Origin: Phaeospirillum sp.
GTDB taxonomy: Bacteria; Pseudomonadota; Alphaproteobacteria; Rhodospirillales; Magnetospirillaceae
Assembly: GCA_030824585.1 (NCBI GenBank)
Contig: JAVBXM010000027.1
Coordinates: 1-37,987 of the forward strand
Length of the DNA: 37,987 bases
Direction: 5' to 3'
A program made the position numbers and the translations under genes. Below the pieces are notes generated by a model, which saw only the letters and a program-made list of their open reading frames with translations, was not told the DNA's origin and made no database searches. Positions 22,622 to 30,729 of this stretch are shown here, piece after piece; position 1 is the first letter of the stretch, and each line of letters begins with the position of its first letter.

Positions 22622-24982
22622 TCAATGGGCGACCAGCGGGGCGCGGACCGGGCTGGTGCGGGGCACCGCCTTGTCGATGATCACCGCCAGGGCGGGCAGC
22701 AGGGTTATGGCCATCAGCATGTTGATCATGAACATGAAGGTCAGCAGCAGCCCCATGTCGGCCTGGAACTTCAGCGCCGAGAACGACCAGGTGGCGATGC
22801 CGATGGAGAGCGTCAGGGCGGTGAAGATGGTCGCCACCCCCACCTCGATCAGCGATTGCTTGAAGGCGGCGACGATCTCGGTGCCGTGGGCCAGGTGGAA
22901 CTGCAGGCGGTTGTAGATGTAGAAGGCGTAGTCGACGCCGATTCCCACCGCCAGCACCATGACCGGCAGCGTCGCGACGGTCAGTCCGATGGACAGCTCC
23001 TTCATGAACCAGTAGCCGAGGAAGCTCGACAGCGTCAGCGGCACGCAGCAGGCGATGGTGGCGCGCCAATCGCGATAGGTGATGAAGACCAGGGCGACGA
23101 TGGTGGCGTAGACCCAGGCCATCATGGGCAGCTCGGTGGTTTCCAGCACCTCGTTGATGGCGCCTTGGATGCCGGCGTTGCCGCTGGCCAGGCGGATGTG
23201 GACGCCGTCCATGGGATGGCCGGCGCGGAACGCCTTCACCGCCGCCACGATATGCTTGATGGTCTCCGCCTTGTGATCCGACAGATAGATGTTGGAGGCC
23301 AGGACCGTGCAATTCTGGTTGAACAGCCCGGCATTGTCGGGGGCGAACCCCATGGTGCTGGTCAGGGCCTGCTGCTCGAAGGGCAGGGCGGCCCGCTTGG
23401 GATGGCCTTCGTTCAGGCCGGAATTGGCGGTCTTAACCACGTTGGGCAGGGCCAGGACCGAGATCACGCCGGGCTGGTTGGCGATTTCCCAGCCGAAGCG
23501 GTCGATCAGGCTCATCACCGCGTAATTGCCGCAGGATTCCGCCGGAGTCTCGAACACCACCGTCATCACGTCGAGACCGATATCGAAATTGCCGGCGATG
23601 CTGGCGGCGTCGAGATTGTAGCGGGAATCCGCCCGAAGCTCGGGCACGCCGGCGCTGACATGACCCAACTGGCGGTTCTGGCTCTGCCACGCCGCCACCA
23701 CCATCAGCACCAGGCCGATGCAGGCGATGGGATAGGCGTAATGCGGCTCGGCCACCCGGGCCAGGACCGACATCCAGCGGTCCCGGTCGCGGCGCAGGCG
23801 TTCGACCTTTTCGGTGTATTCCGGCGGGAACGAGAAATAGCTGGCCACCACCGGCAGCATGATCAGGTTGGTGACGATCTTGTAGGCCACGCCGATGGAG
23901 GCGGTGATGCCCAGTTCGCGGATCATCGGGATCGGGATGAGCATCAGGGTGGCGAAGCCGACGAAGGCGGTGACCAGGGCCAGGGTGCCGGGAATCAGCA
24001 GGCTGGTGAAGCTGGTCCTGGCCGCCGTGTAGCCGTCGACGCCCATGGCCACCTCCTTGGAGATGGCGTTGACCTGCTGCACGCCGTGGGAGACGCCGAT
24101 GGCGAACACCAGGAAGGGCACCAGGATGGCCAGCGGGTCCAGGCCGAAGCCCAGCAGGGTCAGCGTCCCGAACTGCCACACCAGCGAAACCAGCGAGCAG
24201 ACCAGCGGCAGGAAGGTCATGCGCTTGGAGCGGGTGTACCAGTAGACGGCGGCGACGGTGAGCACGAAGGCCAGGGCGAAGAATTCCATCACGCTGGTGG
24301 CGCTGTCGGCGATGTCGCCGATCTGCTTGACGAAGCCGATGATCTGGATCTGGTAGGAATCGTCTTCGAACCGCTCGCGGATTTCCGCCTCGATGCGGTG
24401 GTTGAGCTCCAGGTAATCGAGCGGCTTGCGGGTGGTGGGGTCGGTTTCCAGCAGGTCGGCCACCACCATGGCGGCGCTGCCGTCGCGGGCCACCAGGCTG
24501 CCGATATAGCCGCCGATCACCGTGTTGTCGCGAATCCGGACGATGCGTTCGGGCGTCAGCCGGTCGGGCGTGACGTCGCCGCCGATCACGTCCTCGGCCT
24601 TCAGCCCTTCCTCGGTGATTTCCAGCGAACGGGTGTTGGGGGTCCACAGCGACTGGACGGTGCGGCGGTCGACGCCGGGCAGGAACATGGTCGCCTGCGT
24701 GACCTCGTAGAGCCGCTTCAGCGCCTCGGCGTTCCAGATGTCGCCCTTTTGTGGCCGCAGCACCACGATGACCCGGTTGGCTCCGAACAGATCGCCGCGA
24801 TAGCGCTCGAAGGTCTCGATGTATTCGTGTCCCGACGGCAATTGTTTGTCGAAGCCGGCGGACATCTTCAACTGGGCGCCGAAATAGCCCATGACGACGG
24901 TCAGAATCGCCAGCGAACACAGGACGATGGCCCTGTTCTCGAAGAATACGGCCCCGAGGTGATCGACCACCCTCTTGAGCAT
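22622..24982 (-). CDS. RND/MMPL-family inner-membrane transporter
   Basis: 786 aa with two halves of the RND fold. Each half has a leading helix ('IVLCSLAILTVVMGYFGAQL'; 'YAYPIACIGLVLMVVAAWQ'), a periplasmic loop of about 150-200 residues and a block of five helices. The second block contains 'VMVLAVGIGVDYAFYIYNRL' and the first 'LVPFLVFAIGVSHGVQQVNA', the GxxxD-like proton-relay region of MMPL/HAE-3 hydrophobic transporters. The ATG at 24982 has AGGAG 8 nt upstream. Partners are the YCF48 protein immediately after it and the DUF1302/DUF1329 proteins before it, which suggests a trans-envelope route for a hydrophobic compound. Direction and cargo are not known from sequence. Confidence 0.9.
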   Translation of the reverse strand: MLKRVVDHLGAVFFENRAIVLCSLAILTVVMGYFGAQLKMSAGFDKQLPSGHEYIETFERYRGDLFGANRVIVVLRPQKGDIWNAEALKRLYEVTQATMFLPGVDRRTVQSLWTPNTRSLEITEEGLKAEDVIGGDVTPDRLTPERIVRIRDNTVIGGYIGSLVARDGSAAMVVADLLETDPTTRKPLDYLELNHRIEAEIRERFEDDSYQIQIIGFVKQIGDIADSATSVMEFFALAFVLTVAAVYWYTRSKRMTFLPLVCSLVSLVWQFGTLTLLGFGLDPLAILVPFLVFAIGVSHGVQQVNAISKEVAMGVDGYTAARTSFTSLLIPGTLALVTAFVGFATLMLIPIPMIRELGITASIGVAYKIVTNLIMLPVVASYFSFPPEYTEKVERLRRDRDRWMSVLARVAEPHYAYPIACIGLVLMVVAAWQSQNRQLGHVSAGVPELRADSRYNLDAASIAGNFDIGLDVMTVVFETPAESCGNYAVMSLIDRFGWEIANQPGVISVLALPNVVKTANSGLNEGHPKRAALPFEQQALTSTMGFAPDNAGLFNQNCTVLASNIYLSDHKAETIKHIVAAVKAFRAGHPMDGVHIRLASGNAGIQGAINEVLETTELPMMAWVYATIVALVFITYRDWRATIACCVPLTLSSFLGYWFMKELSIGLTVATLPVMVLAVGIGVDYAFYIYNRLQFHLAHGTEIVAAFKQSLIEVGVATIFTALTLSIGIATWSFSALKFQADMGLLLTFMFMINMLMAITLLPALAVIIDKAVPRTSPVRAPLVAH

Positions 24983-25015
24983 GGAAAAACTCCTGGAATA
25001 ACCATCAAGGAAAAT

Positions 25016-25051
25016 GGCCGCTCCGGCGCGGGGAAGGAGTCCGGAGCGGCC
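25016..25051 (-). terminator. Strong hairpin between the DUF1302 and RND genes
   Basis: Perfect 11-bp arms (GGCCGCTCCGG / CCGGAGCGGCC), 14-nt loop, 8 nt past the DUF1302 stop, followed on the minus strand by ATTTTCC. It is a probable partial terminator that lowers expression of the transporter relative to the outer-membrane protein. Confidence 0.6.
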
Positions 25052-25059
25052 GTGCCTGA

Positions 25060-26751
25060 TCAGAACGAGGTGGAGACGCTGGCGCCCCAGAAGTCCCGAT
25101 CACGCATCAGGTTGTTGTCGCCGCCGCCCCAGTAGTTCACGTAGGTCAGGGCCAGCTTCGCCCGGTCCTGGTAGTTGAAGTTCAGGCCGAAGGCCAAGGA
25201 CATGCGGTTCTGGATGAAGGGCAGGGCGTTCGGCGTCGTCCCCTGCACATCGTGCGAGAAGTCGATGACCGGCGTCATGTTGACGGCGCTGCCGAACACT
25301 TCCGGATAGACCACGCCGATTTCCGCGATGTAGCCCCAGGAGAAGCGGTCGGGCACGCTGTAGTTGGGCAGCAGGTACGGGACGCTGCGGTCGCGGGCCA
25401 GGTGAGGGTAATAGGCCGCCGCCGCCTCCACCAGGAAATAGCCGTCGGTCGCCCCGATCCTGTCCTGGAGATTGCCGACCATGGTGTTGGGTTCGAACAG
25501 ATAGTTGGCGGTGATGTGCCCCTGCCACTTCTGCTCCTCGATGAAGCCGCGGTTGTACGTGCCGATGGAATAGCGGCCCGAGGCCGGGACGGTCGGATCG
25601 ATGGCCACGGAATCGCGGGGGCGATAGGAAAGCTCGGCGCCCACCGCCACCGGTCCCAGGCGGGAATTGGCCGAGGCGCCGAACAGGTCGCGGTCCTCGC
25701 CGTAATCGTTGAAGAAGGTGGTGGGCGTCTGGGGCGTGCTTCCGGTGAAGCTCACCTGCGGCAGCTTGTCGTGGTAGTGCAGGTAATAGGCGCCGACCTC
25801 GGTGATGCCCAGGCGATAGCGCAGGGCGGCGCCGAACTGGCCGCTGTTCCTGGGGTTCTTCGGCGACACGCCGGGAACCGGATTGAGGTTGTTGGCGTTG
25901 AGCGTGCCTTCGTCGCCGAAGGTGCCCGCCCCGGCCGAGGCCGGCAGATAGAAGGCCCGCCGGCCCGGGCCGACCACGTCGCTGGTGGAGAAGAAGGTTC
26001 CCACGGGGTCGAAGGTGTAGGAATTCCACATCACCTGATAATAGGCCTCGGCGCTCAGGTTGTCGGTGAGCCCCGTACTGACGTAGATCATCGGCGCCGG
26101 CTTGAAGACTTCCTTCAACTGGGTTCCCGGAACGTGGAGCTTGCGGAAGTCGATGGCGTTGATGACGTTGATGCCGCCCGGGATGAAGATATCCTCGCCC
26201 CAGCTCACCACCTGGTTGCCGACCTTGATCTTGGCGTTGTTGCCCGCCCAACTGAACGACTTCGACACGTAGGCGTCGAGCAGTTCGGCGTGCGGGTTCA
26301 TCAGGAGCTTGGCTTCGTGCTCCAGTTGGGTGCGCCGGGTATCGGCGGCCTTGGCGTCGCCGGACCAGGTTCCGCGCACCAGGGCGCTCCATCCGTCCGG
26401 TCCCTTGAGGGAAAGGTCATGGGTTCCCTTGTAGACCAGCGAGACGATGTCGCCCTTCTTGTAGTTCAGATTGCCGCTGTCGGCGTTGATGTTGTTGACG
26501 TCCGGATTGGACGCCGCCCCGGCCAGCTCGCCAACCGTCCGGGAACAGCCGCCGTTGTCGCGGCTGATGGACTTGCAACTGGCGTTCTCCAGCCGCTGCT
26601 GGAAGCCGATGGACAGGGTGCTGTCGAAGCTGCCGGTGACCGCCCCGTAGGCGAAGTCGGCCGCCACGGCGGGCGTGCCCCAGGACTGCCCCAGCACAAT
26701 GGCGCCGGCGGCGACACTGGCCAGCAGATACGCCTTGTTCGGATATCTCAT
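25060..26751 (-). CDS. DUF1302 family outer-membrane beta-barrel protein
   Basis: 563 aa. The signal peptide (start MRYPNKAYLLASVAAGAIVL, cleaved near VAA/DF) is followed by 'GAVTGSFDSTLSIGFQQRLEN', the standard DUF1302 opening. Alternating aromatic strands and a final aromatic residue ('FWGASVSTSF') fit an outer-membrane beta-barrel. 'KIKVGNQVVSWGEDIFIPGGINVINAID' is the family signature. The ATG at 26751 has GGGGGGA 7 nt upstream; an in-frame ATG at 26772 overlaps the DUF1329 stop and is less likely. It is paired with DUF1329, as in many Proteobacteria, and probably forms a channel or acceptor for a hydrophobic compound. Confidence 0.9.
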   Translation of the reverse strand: MRYPNKAYLLASVAAGAIVLGQSWGTPAVAADFAYGAVTGSFDSTLSIGFQQRLENASCKSISRDNGGCSRTVGELAGAASNPDVNNINADSGNLNYKKGDIVSLVYKGTHDLSLKGPDGWSALVRGTWSGDAKAADTRRTQLEHEAKLLMNPHAELLDAYVSKSFSWAGNNAKIKVGNQVVSWGEDIFIPGGINVINAIDFRKLHVPGTQLKEVFKPAPMIYVSTGLTDNLSAEAYYQVMWNSYTFDPVGTFFSTSDVVGPGRRAFYLPASAGAGTFGDEGTLNANNLNPVPGVSPKNPRNSGQFGAALRYRLGITEVGAYYLHYHDKLPQVSFTGSTPQTPTTFFNDYGEDRDLFGASANSRLGPVAVGAELSYRPRDSVAIDPTVPASGRYSIGTYNRGFIEEQKWQGHITANYLFEPNTMVGNLQDRIGATDGYFLVEAAAAYYPHLARDRSVPYLLPNYSVPDRFSWGYIAEIGVVYPEVFGSAVNMTPVIDFSHDVQGTTPNALPFIQNRMSLAFGLNFNYQDRAKLALTYVNYWGGGDNNLMRDRDFWGASVSTSF

Positions 26752-26768
26752 TTCAGGTCCCCCCTTGC

Positions 26769-28133
26769 TCAACGGTCGCCTTGGCGGCGCAGTTCACCGG
26801 GATCGAACAGATTCTTCCTGACCCGGCCCTCGCGGCCGGCCAGCCAATCGGTTTCCGGTGCGTCCTGGGTGGCGTTCTCGCCGATGTAGCGGTCGGCGCT
26901 GAGGTCGTAGCTGATGAATTCCTGCTGGACGCAGGCCGGCAGTTCCCAGGCCATCCACAGCGAACCTTCCTGCACCCGCCACAGCTTGCCCTGGGCGTCG
27001 TAGAGGTCGGCGTGCAGCATCTGCCAGCTGTCCTCGTCGAGGTAGAAGACGCGCTTGATGGCGTTGTGGCGCATGCCGTCCTTGATGGTCCCCTCGATCT
27101 TCCAGACCCGGTGGAGTTCGTAGCGGGAGATGTCCCGGTTGGTGTATTCGCCCTGGTAAATCTCATGCAGGTCGGGGCGGCGGGCGCGCAGGTCGTAGCT
27201 GTTGTAGGGGACGTACATTTCCATCTTGCCCGCCAGCTTCCACTCGTAGCGGTCGGGCGAGCCGGCATACATGGGGTACTGGTCGACCATCTCCAGGTTC
27301 TCGTAGCCCGGAACCGGATTGTCGTAGGCGAAGGTCGGGGCGCGGCGCACCCGGCGCTGGCCGGGGAAATAGAGCCAGGCGTCGCCGCTCGGCCGGTCGA
27401 TGTAGTTCAGGACCAGGATCATCTCGCCGTTGCGGGCCGGTGGCGCGACCACGGTGTTGAGGACCATCCATTCGAGATTGTCCGCCTGGTCGGCGGATTC
27501 GACCTTGGGATCGGCCAGCGGATGCAGGACGCTCTGGCTCTGCTTCAGGCTGCCGAAATTGCCGTTCTTGCTGGAAAAGACCGTGGTGTAGTGCTCGATC
27601 TTGCCTTCGCCGGCATAGCGCAGCTTGAAATTCCACAAGGCCTCGGCGCCGGTCTTGGGGATGGGGAACGGCACCGCGCCGCCCGCGATGCCCTTGGCAT
27701 AGGCGCCATCGACGCTCGCCTTGGGGGCGTTGGCCGCCGTCCGCTCGTAGTACCACTTGGGGTAGGCGCACGAGCGGTGGGTGGGATAGACGTCAAGACG
27801 ATAGCCGGGCTTGTTCTTGATCAGGTGGATCTGACCCTCGGGCAGCTTGTCCTTGTATTGCTCAAGGTTCTGCGCATCGATCGAGAACAGCTTCTTTTCG
27901 TCCTTGTAGGGGTTGGGGCGCGGGTCGCCCACCTTCCAACCCGGCGGCGGCGTGGGATTGCCACCATCCCAGGCGGGAATGGTGCCGTTCTTGTTGCCGG
28001 CCTTTTCCGCCCCGATCGGGGTCAGATCCTTGCCGAGTCGCCCGATCTCGTCCGATGTCGGGCCGGCCATGGTCCCGAAGCTGAGCAGCACAGAAGCAGC
28101 AGCACCGAGAGCGAGTGAATGAGCAAATCGCAT
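26769..28133 (-). CDS. DUF1329 family periplasmic/outer-membrane lipid-binding-like protein
   Basis: 454 aa with a signal peptide (MRFAHSLALGAAASVLLSFG, cleaved near MAG/P). Family landmarks are 'GKDLTPIGAEKAGNKNGTIPAWDGG' near the N-terminus, 'DAWLYFPGQRRVRRAPTFAYDNP', and 'RYELHRVWKIEGTIKDGMRH'. DUF1329 proteins have a LolB/LolA-like predicted fold, which suits carrying a hydrophobic molecule across the periplasm. It is the first gene of the long minus-strand block, with GGGAGG before the ATG. It precedes DUF1302 by 17 nt. Expression is probably set by the operator-rich region upstream, shared with the divergent regulator gene. Confidence 0.9.
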   Translation of the reverse strand: MRFAHSLALGAAASVLLSFGTMAGPTSDEIGRLGKDLTPIGAEKAGNKNGTIPAWDGGNPTPPPGWKVGDPRPNPYKDEKKLFSIDAQNLEQYKDKLPEGQIHLIKNKPGYRLDVYPTHRSCAYPKWYYERTAANAPKASVDGAYAKGIAGGAVPFPIPKTGAEALWNFKLRYAGEGKIEHYTTVFSSKNGNFGSLKQSQSVLHPLADPKVESADQADNLEWMVLNTVVAPPARNGEMILVLNYIDRPSGDAWLYFPGQRRVRRAPTFAYDNPVPGYENLEMVDQYPMYAGSPDRYEWKLAGKMEMYVPYNSYDLRARRPDLHEIYQGEYTNRDISRYELHRVWKIEGTIKDGMRHNAIKRVFYLDEDSWQMLHADLYDAQGKLWRVQEGSLWMAWELPACVQQEFISYDLSADRYIGENATQDAPETDWLAGREGRVRKNLFDPGELRRQGDR

Positions 28134-28374
28134 GGAACCTCCCTAGCTATGGTCATGGCCGCCCCTGCCTTTCGGTCATGGGGATAGATTGATGTGCGTG
28201 CACGCAAACACAGGTAAACCGCCGAATTTCGGCAATGAACAAGTGTTGCCAGGCCGCACATCATCTGCAGGCATGGCTTTGGTATGTTTTTATGAGACTC
28301 TGGATTGAGTCTTCTGTCTCTTTTTTCTACGTAGCAGCCTCGCCAACGGAATAAGTCCCGCTGGTCCCGCGTCT

Positions 28375-28400
28375 GGTGGATTATTATTATTCCACCTTTT
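28375..28400 (+). terminator. Terminator-like hairpin in the leader of the regulator gene
   Basis: GGTGGA-N10-TCCACC followed by TTTT, reading plus, 162 nt before the regulator start. It could shield the regulator from, or attenuate, upstream transcription. The stem is short, so confidence is low. Confidence 0.35.
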
Positions 28401-28442
28401 CTGCAGGCATTACTGTAATACCAAGGCTGTCCATTCCGCGAA

Positions 28443-28460
28443 ATAACCAAATGTGGTTAT
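28443..28460. promoter_or_regulatory. Operator-like inverted repeat in the divergent region
   Basis: ATAACC-AAATGT-GGTTAT; the dyad extends by one more A/T pair to 28442-28461. The arms and the 6-nt spacer length match the site at 21610-21627; only the spacer bases differ. It lies about 100 nt before the regulator start and 310 nt before the DUF1329 start. Confidence 0.6.
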
Positions 28461-28561
28461 TCGGGGTGTGTGCCCCGCATGCTAGTTTAGGCTATCTGAT
28501 GGCCCATTGAGCGCGGCGGCGCACCATGCGGCACCGCTCACTTCGGCTGAGGTCTTGACGG

Positions 28562-29230
28562 ATGCTTCGTGCTTTGATCGTGGATGATCACCCGCTGTTT
28601 CGCGAAGCCCTCGCCTTTGTCATATCCCGTCTCAGCGACGATTTTAGCTGTGTCGAGGCCGAGTCCATGGAGCAGGCCACCAACCTGCTGACAAGCGGCT
28701 CGCCTTTCGACGTCATCCTGCTCGACCTGGGATTGCCGGGGGCGAGCGGGCTCGCCGGTATCTTGAGCATTCGCGGCCTTGCCCCATCGACCCCGGTGGT
28801 GGTGGTGTCGGCGGTCGAGGATGCCGACACCATCCGCCGCGCCGCCTGCTTCGGTGTGAGCGGCTATATCCTGAAGAGTTCCCATAGCAGTGTCATGCAT
28901 GCGGCGCTCGCCAGGATCTTGGCCGGCGACACCCATTTCCCCCAGGAAGCCGGCGAGGGTGTCGCGCCCAGTTATCCCCGCGCGGCAGAGTTGGAAACCT
29001 TGACGCCGCGGCAGATGACCGTCCTGCGGCTGCTCGGAGAGGCGAAATCCAACAAGCAGATCGCCTATGAACTCAGCATCAGCCAGGAAACGGTCAAAAT
29101 TCATATTTCGGCTATTCTTCGGAAACTCGGGGCCAGCAGCCGGGCCCAGGCGGTCATGATGGCGCATCAGATGCGCGAGTTCCCGCGGCTCAATGACACC
29201 GCCCCGGCGCGGGATGTCTCCTCCGCGTGA
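28562..29230 (+). CDS. NarL/LuxR-type response regulator, probable regulator of the amine-oxidation genes
   Basis: 222 aa. The receiver has the acidic pair in 'LIVDDHPLFREAL', phosphoacceptor Asp55 in 'VILLDLGLPGASG', Ser in 'VVVVSAVED' and Lys in 'GYILKSS', so it should be phosphorylated normally. The C-terminal LuxR HTH is 'LTPRQMTVLRLLGEAKSNKQ' to 'SQETVKIHISAILRKLGASS'. No kinase gene adjoins it; the FIST-domain hybrid kinase at the far end of the divergent block is the nearest candidate. Its layout resembles AgmR/ErbR-type regulators of quinoprotein dehydrogenase genes, though that is resemblance only. A copy of the ATAACC-N6-GGTTAT dyad lies in front of it, suggesting autoregulation. 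Confidence 0.9.
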   Translation: MLRALIVDDHPLFREALAFVISRLSDDFSCVEAESMEQATNLLTSGSPFDVILLDLGLPGASGLAGILSIRGLAPSTPVVVVSAVEDADTIRRAACFGVSGYILKSSHSSVMHAALARILAGDTHFPQEAGEGVAPSYPRAAELETLTPRQMTVLRLLGEAKSNKQIAYELSISQETVKIHISAILRKLGASSRAQAVMMAHQMREFPRLNDTAPARDVSSA

Positions 29231-29342
29231 TGTCTCCGGGCTTGTCCTGGGGCGCGGTGCCCTGGGCGTCCGGCAGGGCCGGCGGAAGCCGGTTCGTCGC
29301 GGCGGGCTCGGCTGGTCCTCACCCCGGCCCGTTCCGAGACGT

Positions 29343-30419
29343 CTACGACACGGAAGCCACCGGAAGCCCGTACTCCGCCGTAAGGTCGCACTCGGGATGG
29401 GCGCGCATGAAGGCTTCCACCGCGTCGATGGTGCCGAAGAAGGCATCGACACAGGCCTCGTCGAAATGCAGGCCGCGCTGATTGCGGATATGCTCGCAGG
29501 CGCGGTCGAAGCTCCAGGCGGCCTTGTAGGGGCGATCGCTGGTCAGCGCGTCGAACACGTCGGCAAGGGCGACAATCCGTCCGGGCAGGGGAATTTCCTC
29601 ACCCTTCAGTCCCCTGGGATAGCCCTTGCCGTCAACCCGCTCGTGGTGGCAATGGGCGATCTCGGCCGCCAGTTGCAGCAGGGGTGAGGTGCTGCCGGCC
29701 AGGATTTCGGCGCCGTAGCGGGCGTGCTGCTGCATGATGGCGATTTCCGCCGCATCCAGCGGCCCCGGCTTCAGCAGGATGCTGTCGGGGATGCCGACCT
29801 TGCCCACGTCATGGAGGGGCGCGGCGGTGACGATGAACCCGATATCGTCCGGCGAGAGGCCGAGTCTGTCGGCAATCAGGCGGGAATACTCGGCCATTCT
29901 GGCGAGGTGGTATCCGGTTTCCGGGTCCCGGTGCTCCGCCGTCCGCGCCAGGAACAGAATCGCCTCGCGCTCCCGCTCGACGAGGCGCTGTGTCGCCTTG
30001 CGCACTTCTCCAGCCAGCCATTGCGACAGGTCGCCGAGCGCCTTGTGGGCTCGGTATCCCGCCAACAGATTGCGGACGCGGGCAAGGAACTCGATGGAAT
30101 CCACGGGCTTGGTGAGAAAGTCGGTGGCTCCCAGTTGCAGGGCCATGTAACGGACGTCCTTCACCGCGGATGAGGTCACCATGATCACGGGGGTGGCCGA
30201 TTTCTCCCTGAGAGTGCGGAACGCCTCGATGAACTGCAGCCCGTTCAGGGATGGCATGATGTAATCGACGACGATCAGGTCCAGTTCGTTGGTCCTGCAC
30301 CAGTCCAGGGCGTCGACGGGGTTCTGGAAGGTAAGGGCCTTGCAGTCGGGCAGCGACTGGACCAGTCCCGTCATGTGGCTCAACGAACTTGGGCTGTCGT
30401 CAATCAAAACGATCTTCAT
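29343..30419 (-). CDS. Receiver-HD-GYP response regulator, probable cyclic-di-GMP phosphodiesterase
   Basis: 358 aa. The N-terminal receiver has 'VLIDDSPSS', Asp52 in 'LIVVDYIMPSLNG', Thr/Ser in 'VIMVTSSA' and Lys in 'DFLTKPV'. A coiled linker follows (about 135-155). The HD-GYP domain has 'APLHDVGKVGIPDSIL' (His203-Asp204), 'HCHHERVDGKGYPRGLKGEEI' with Gly266-Tyr267-Pro268, and 'RIVALADVFDALTSDRPYK'. All the usual metal ligands appear present, so it should hydrolyse cyclic di-GMP. It converges with the LuxR regulator gene, 112 nt apart, a gap with no clear terminator. No cognate kinase is adjacent. Confidence 0.92.
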   Translation of the reverse strand: MKIVLIDDSPSSLSHMTGLVQSLPDCKALTFQNPVDALDWCRTNELDLIVVDYIMPSLNGLQFIEAFRTLREKSATPVIMVTSSAVKDVRYMALQLGATDFLTKPVDSIEFLARVRNLLAGYRAHKALGDLSQWLAGEVRKATQRLVEREREAILFLARTAEHRDPETGYHLARMAEYSRLIADRLGLSPDDIGFIVTAAPLHDVGKVGIPDSILLKPGPLDAAEIAIMQQHARYGAEILAGSTSPLLQLAAEIAHCHHERVDGKGYPRGLKGEEIPLPGRIVALADVFDALTSDRPYKAAWSFDRACEHIRNQRGLHFDEACVDAFFGTIDAVEAFMRAHPECDLTAEYGLPVASVS

Positions 30420-30528
30420 GGCTCCGGCCCCCGGGGCGATGCGCGAGAGACATCCATTCTATCGACGGGCGGGAAGGGGAGGGGGGCGCTTAGGGAGGAC
30501 TCGACCTTTGAACCATTGGCTGGCTTCG

Positions 30529-30579
30529 CCCCTGCCAAAGGTCATGAATAAAATCCTACCCCTGTCAAAGGTCATGAAT
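30529..30579 (+). repeat. Pair of 21-nt direct repeats at 30-bp period
   Basis: CCCCTG(C/T)CAAAGGTCATGAAT occurs at 30529-30549 and 30559-30579 with one mismatch. The inverted core GACCTTTG is at 30503-30510. A 30-bp period puts both copies on nearly the same face of the helix, as expected for cooperative regulator binding. Confidence 0.6.
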
Positions 30580-30614
30580 GAAGCATAGGGATGATTATCA
30601 CAGAACGATTTATT

Positions 30615-30627
30615 TGCAATGATTGCA
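30615..30627. repeat. 13-nt palindrome TGCAAT-G-ATTGCA
   Basis: Perfect dyad about 100 nt before the XRE-PAS start. Its half-sites GCAAT/ATTGC are the same as those in the pair at 32430-32475, but arranged in the opposite order. Confidence 0.4.
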
Positions 30628-30729
30628 TACACAAGTGCAACAAATTGTCTCGCCGTGACAGTGGAATTAGGCGTTACAATCCCTTCTTGGTTAGTGCGGC
30701 GGGGCGCGTCTTAACCAGGTGGGGGCGTC

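Larger units (their letters stand above)
28134..28561. promoter_or_regulatory. 428-bp divergent control region (DUF1329 gene / LuxR regulator gene)
   Basis: AT-richer than its surroundings and packed with dyads. TGCGTGCACGCA (28195-28206) and GCCGAA-T-TTCGGC (28221-28233) lie within 100 nt of the DUF1329 start. A GGTGGA/TCCACC hairpin with TTTT (28375-28400), ATTAC-T-GTAAT (28409-28419) and the ATAACC-N6-GGTTAT repeat (28443-28460) lie nearer the regulator. No clear sigma-70 promoter stands out. No convincing gene is present; the overlapping minus-strand frame does not look like protein. Confidence 0.6.
30420..30729. promoter_or_regulatory. 310-bp divergent control region with iterated repeats
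   Basis: Lies between the HD-GYP gene (minus) and the XRE-PAS gene (plus). It holds a 21-nt direct repeat pair with a 30-bp period (30529-30579), an inverted copy of its core GACCTTTG at 30503-30510, and the palindrome TGCAAT-G-ATTGCA (30615-30627). No gene is visible in it. Confidence 0.55.

Noticed and set aside
28022-28450. 142-residue minus-strand frame over the divergent control region
   Set aside because: It overlaps the start of the DUF1329 gene, has no ribosome site and reads like translated promoter DNA.
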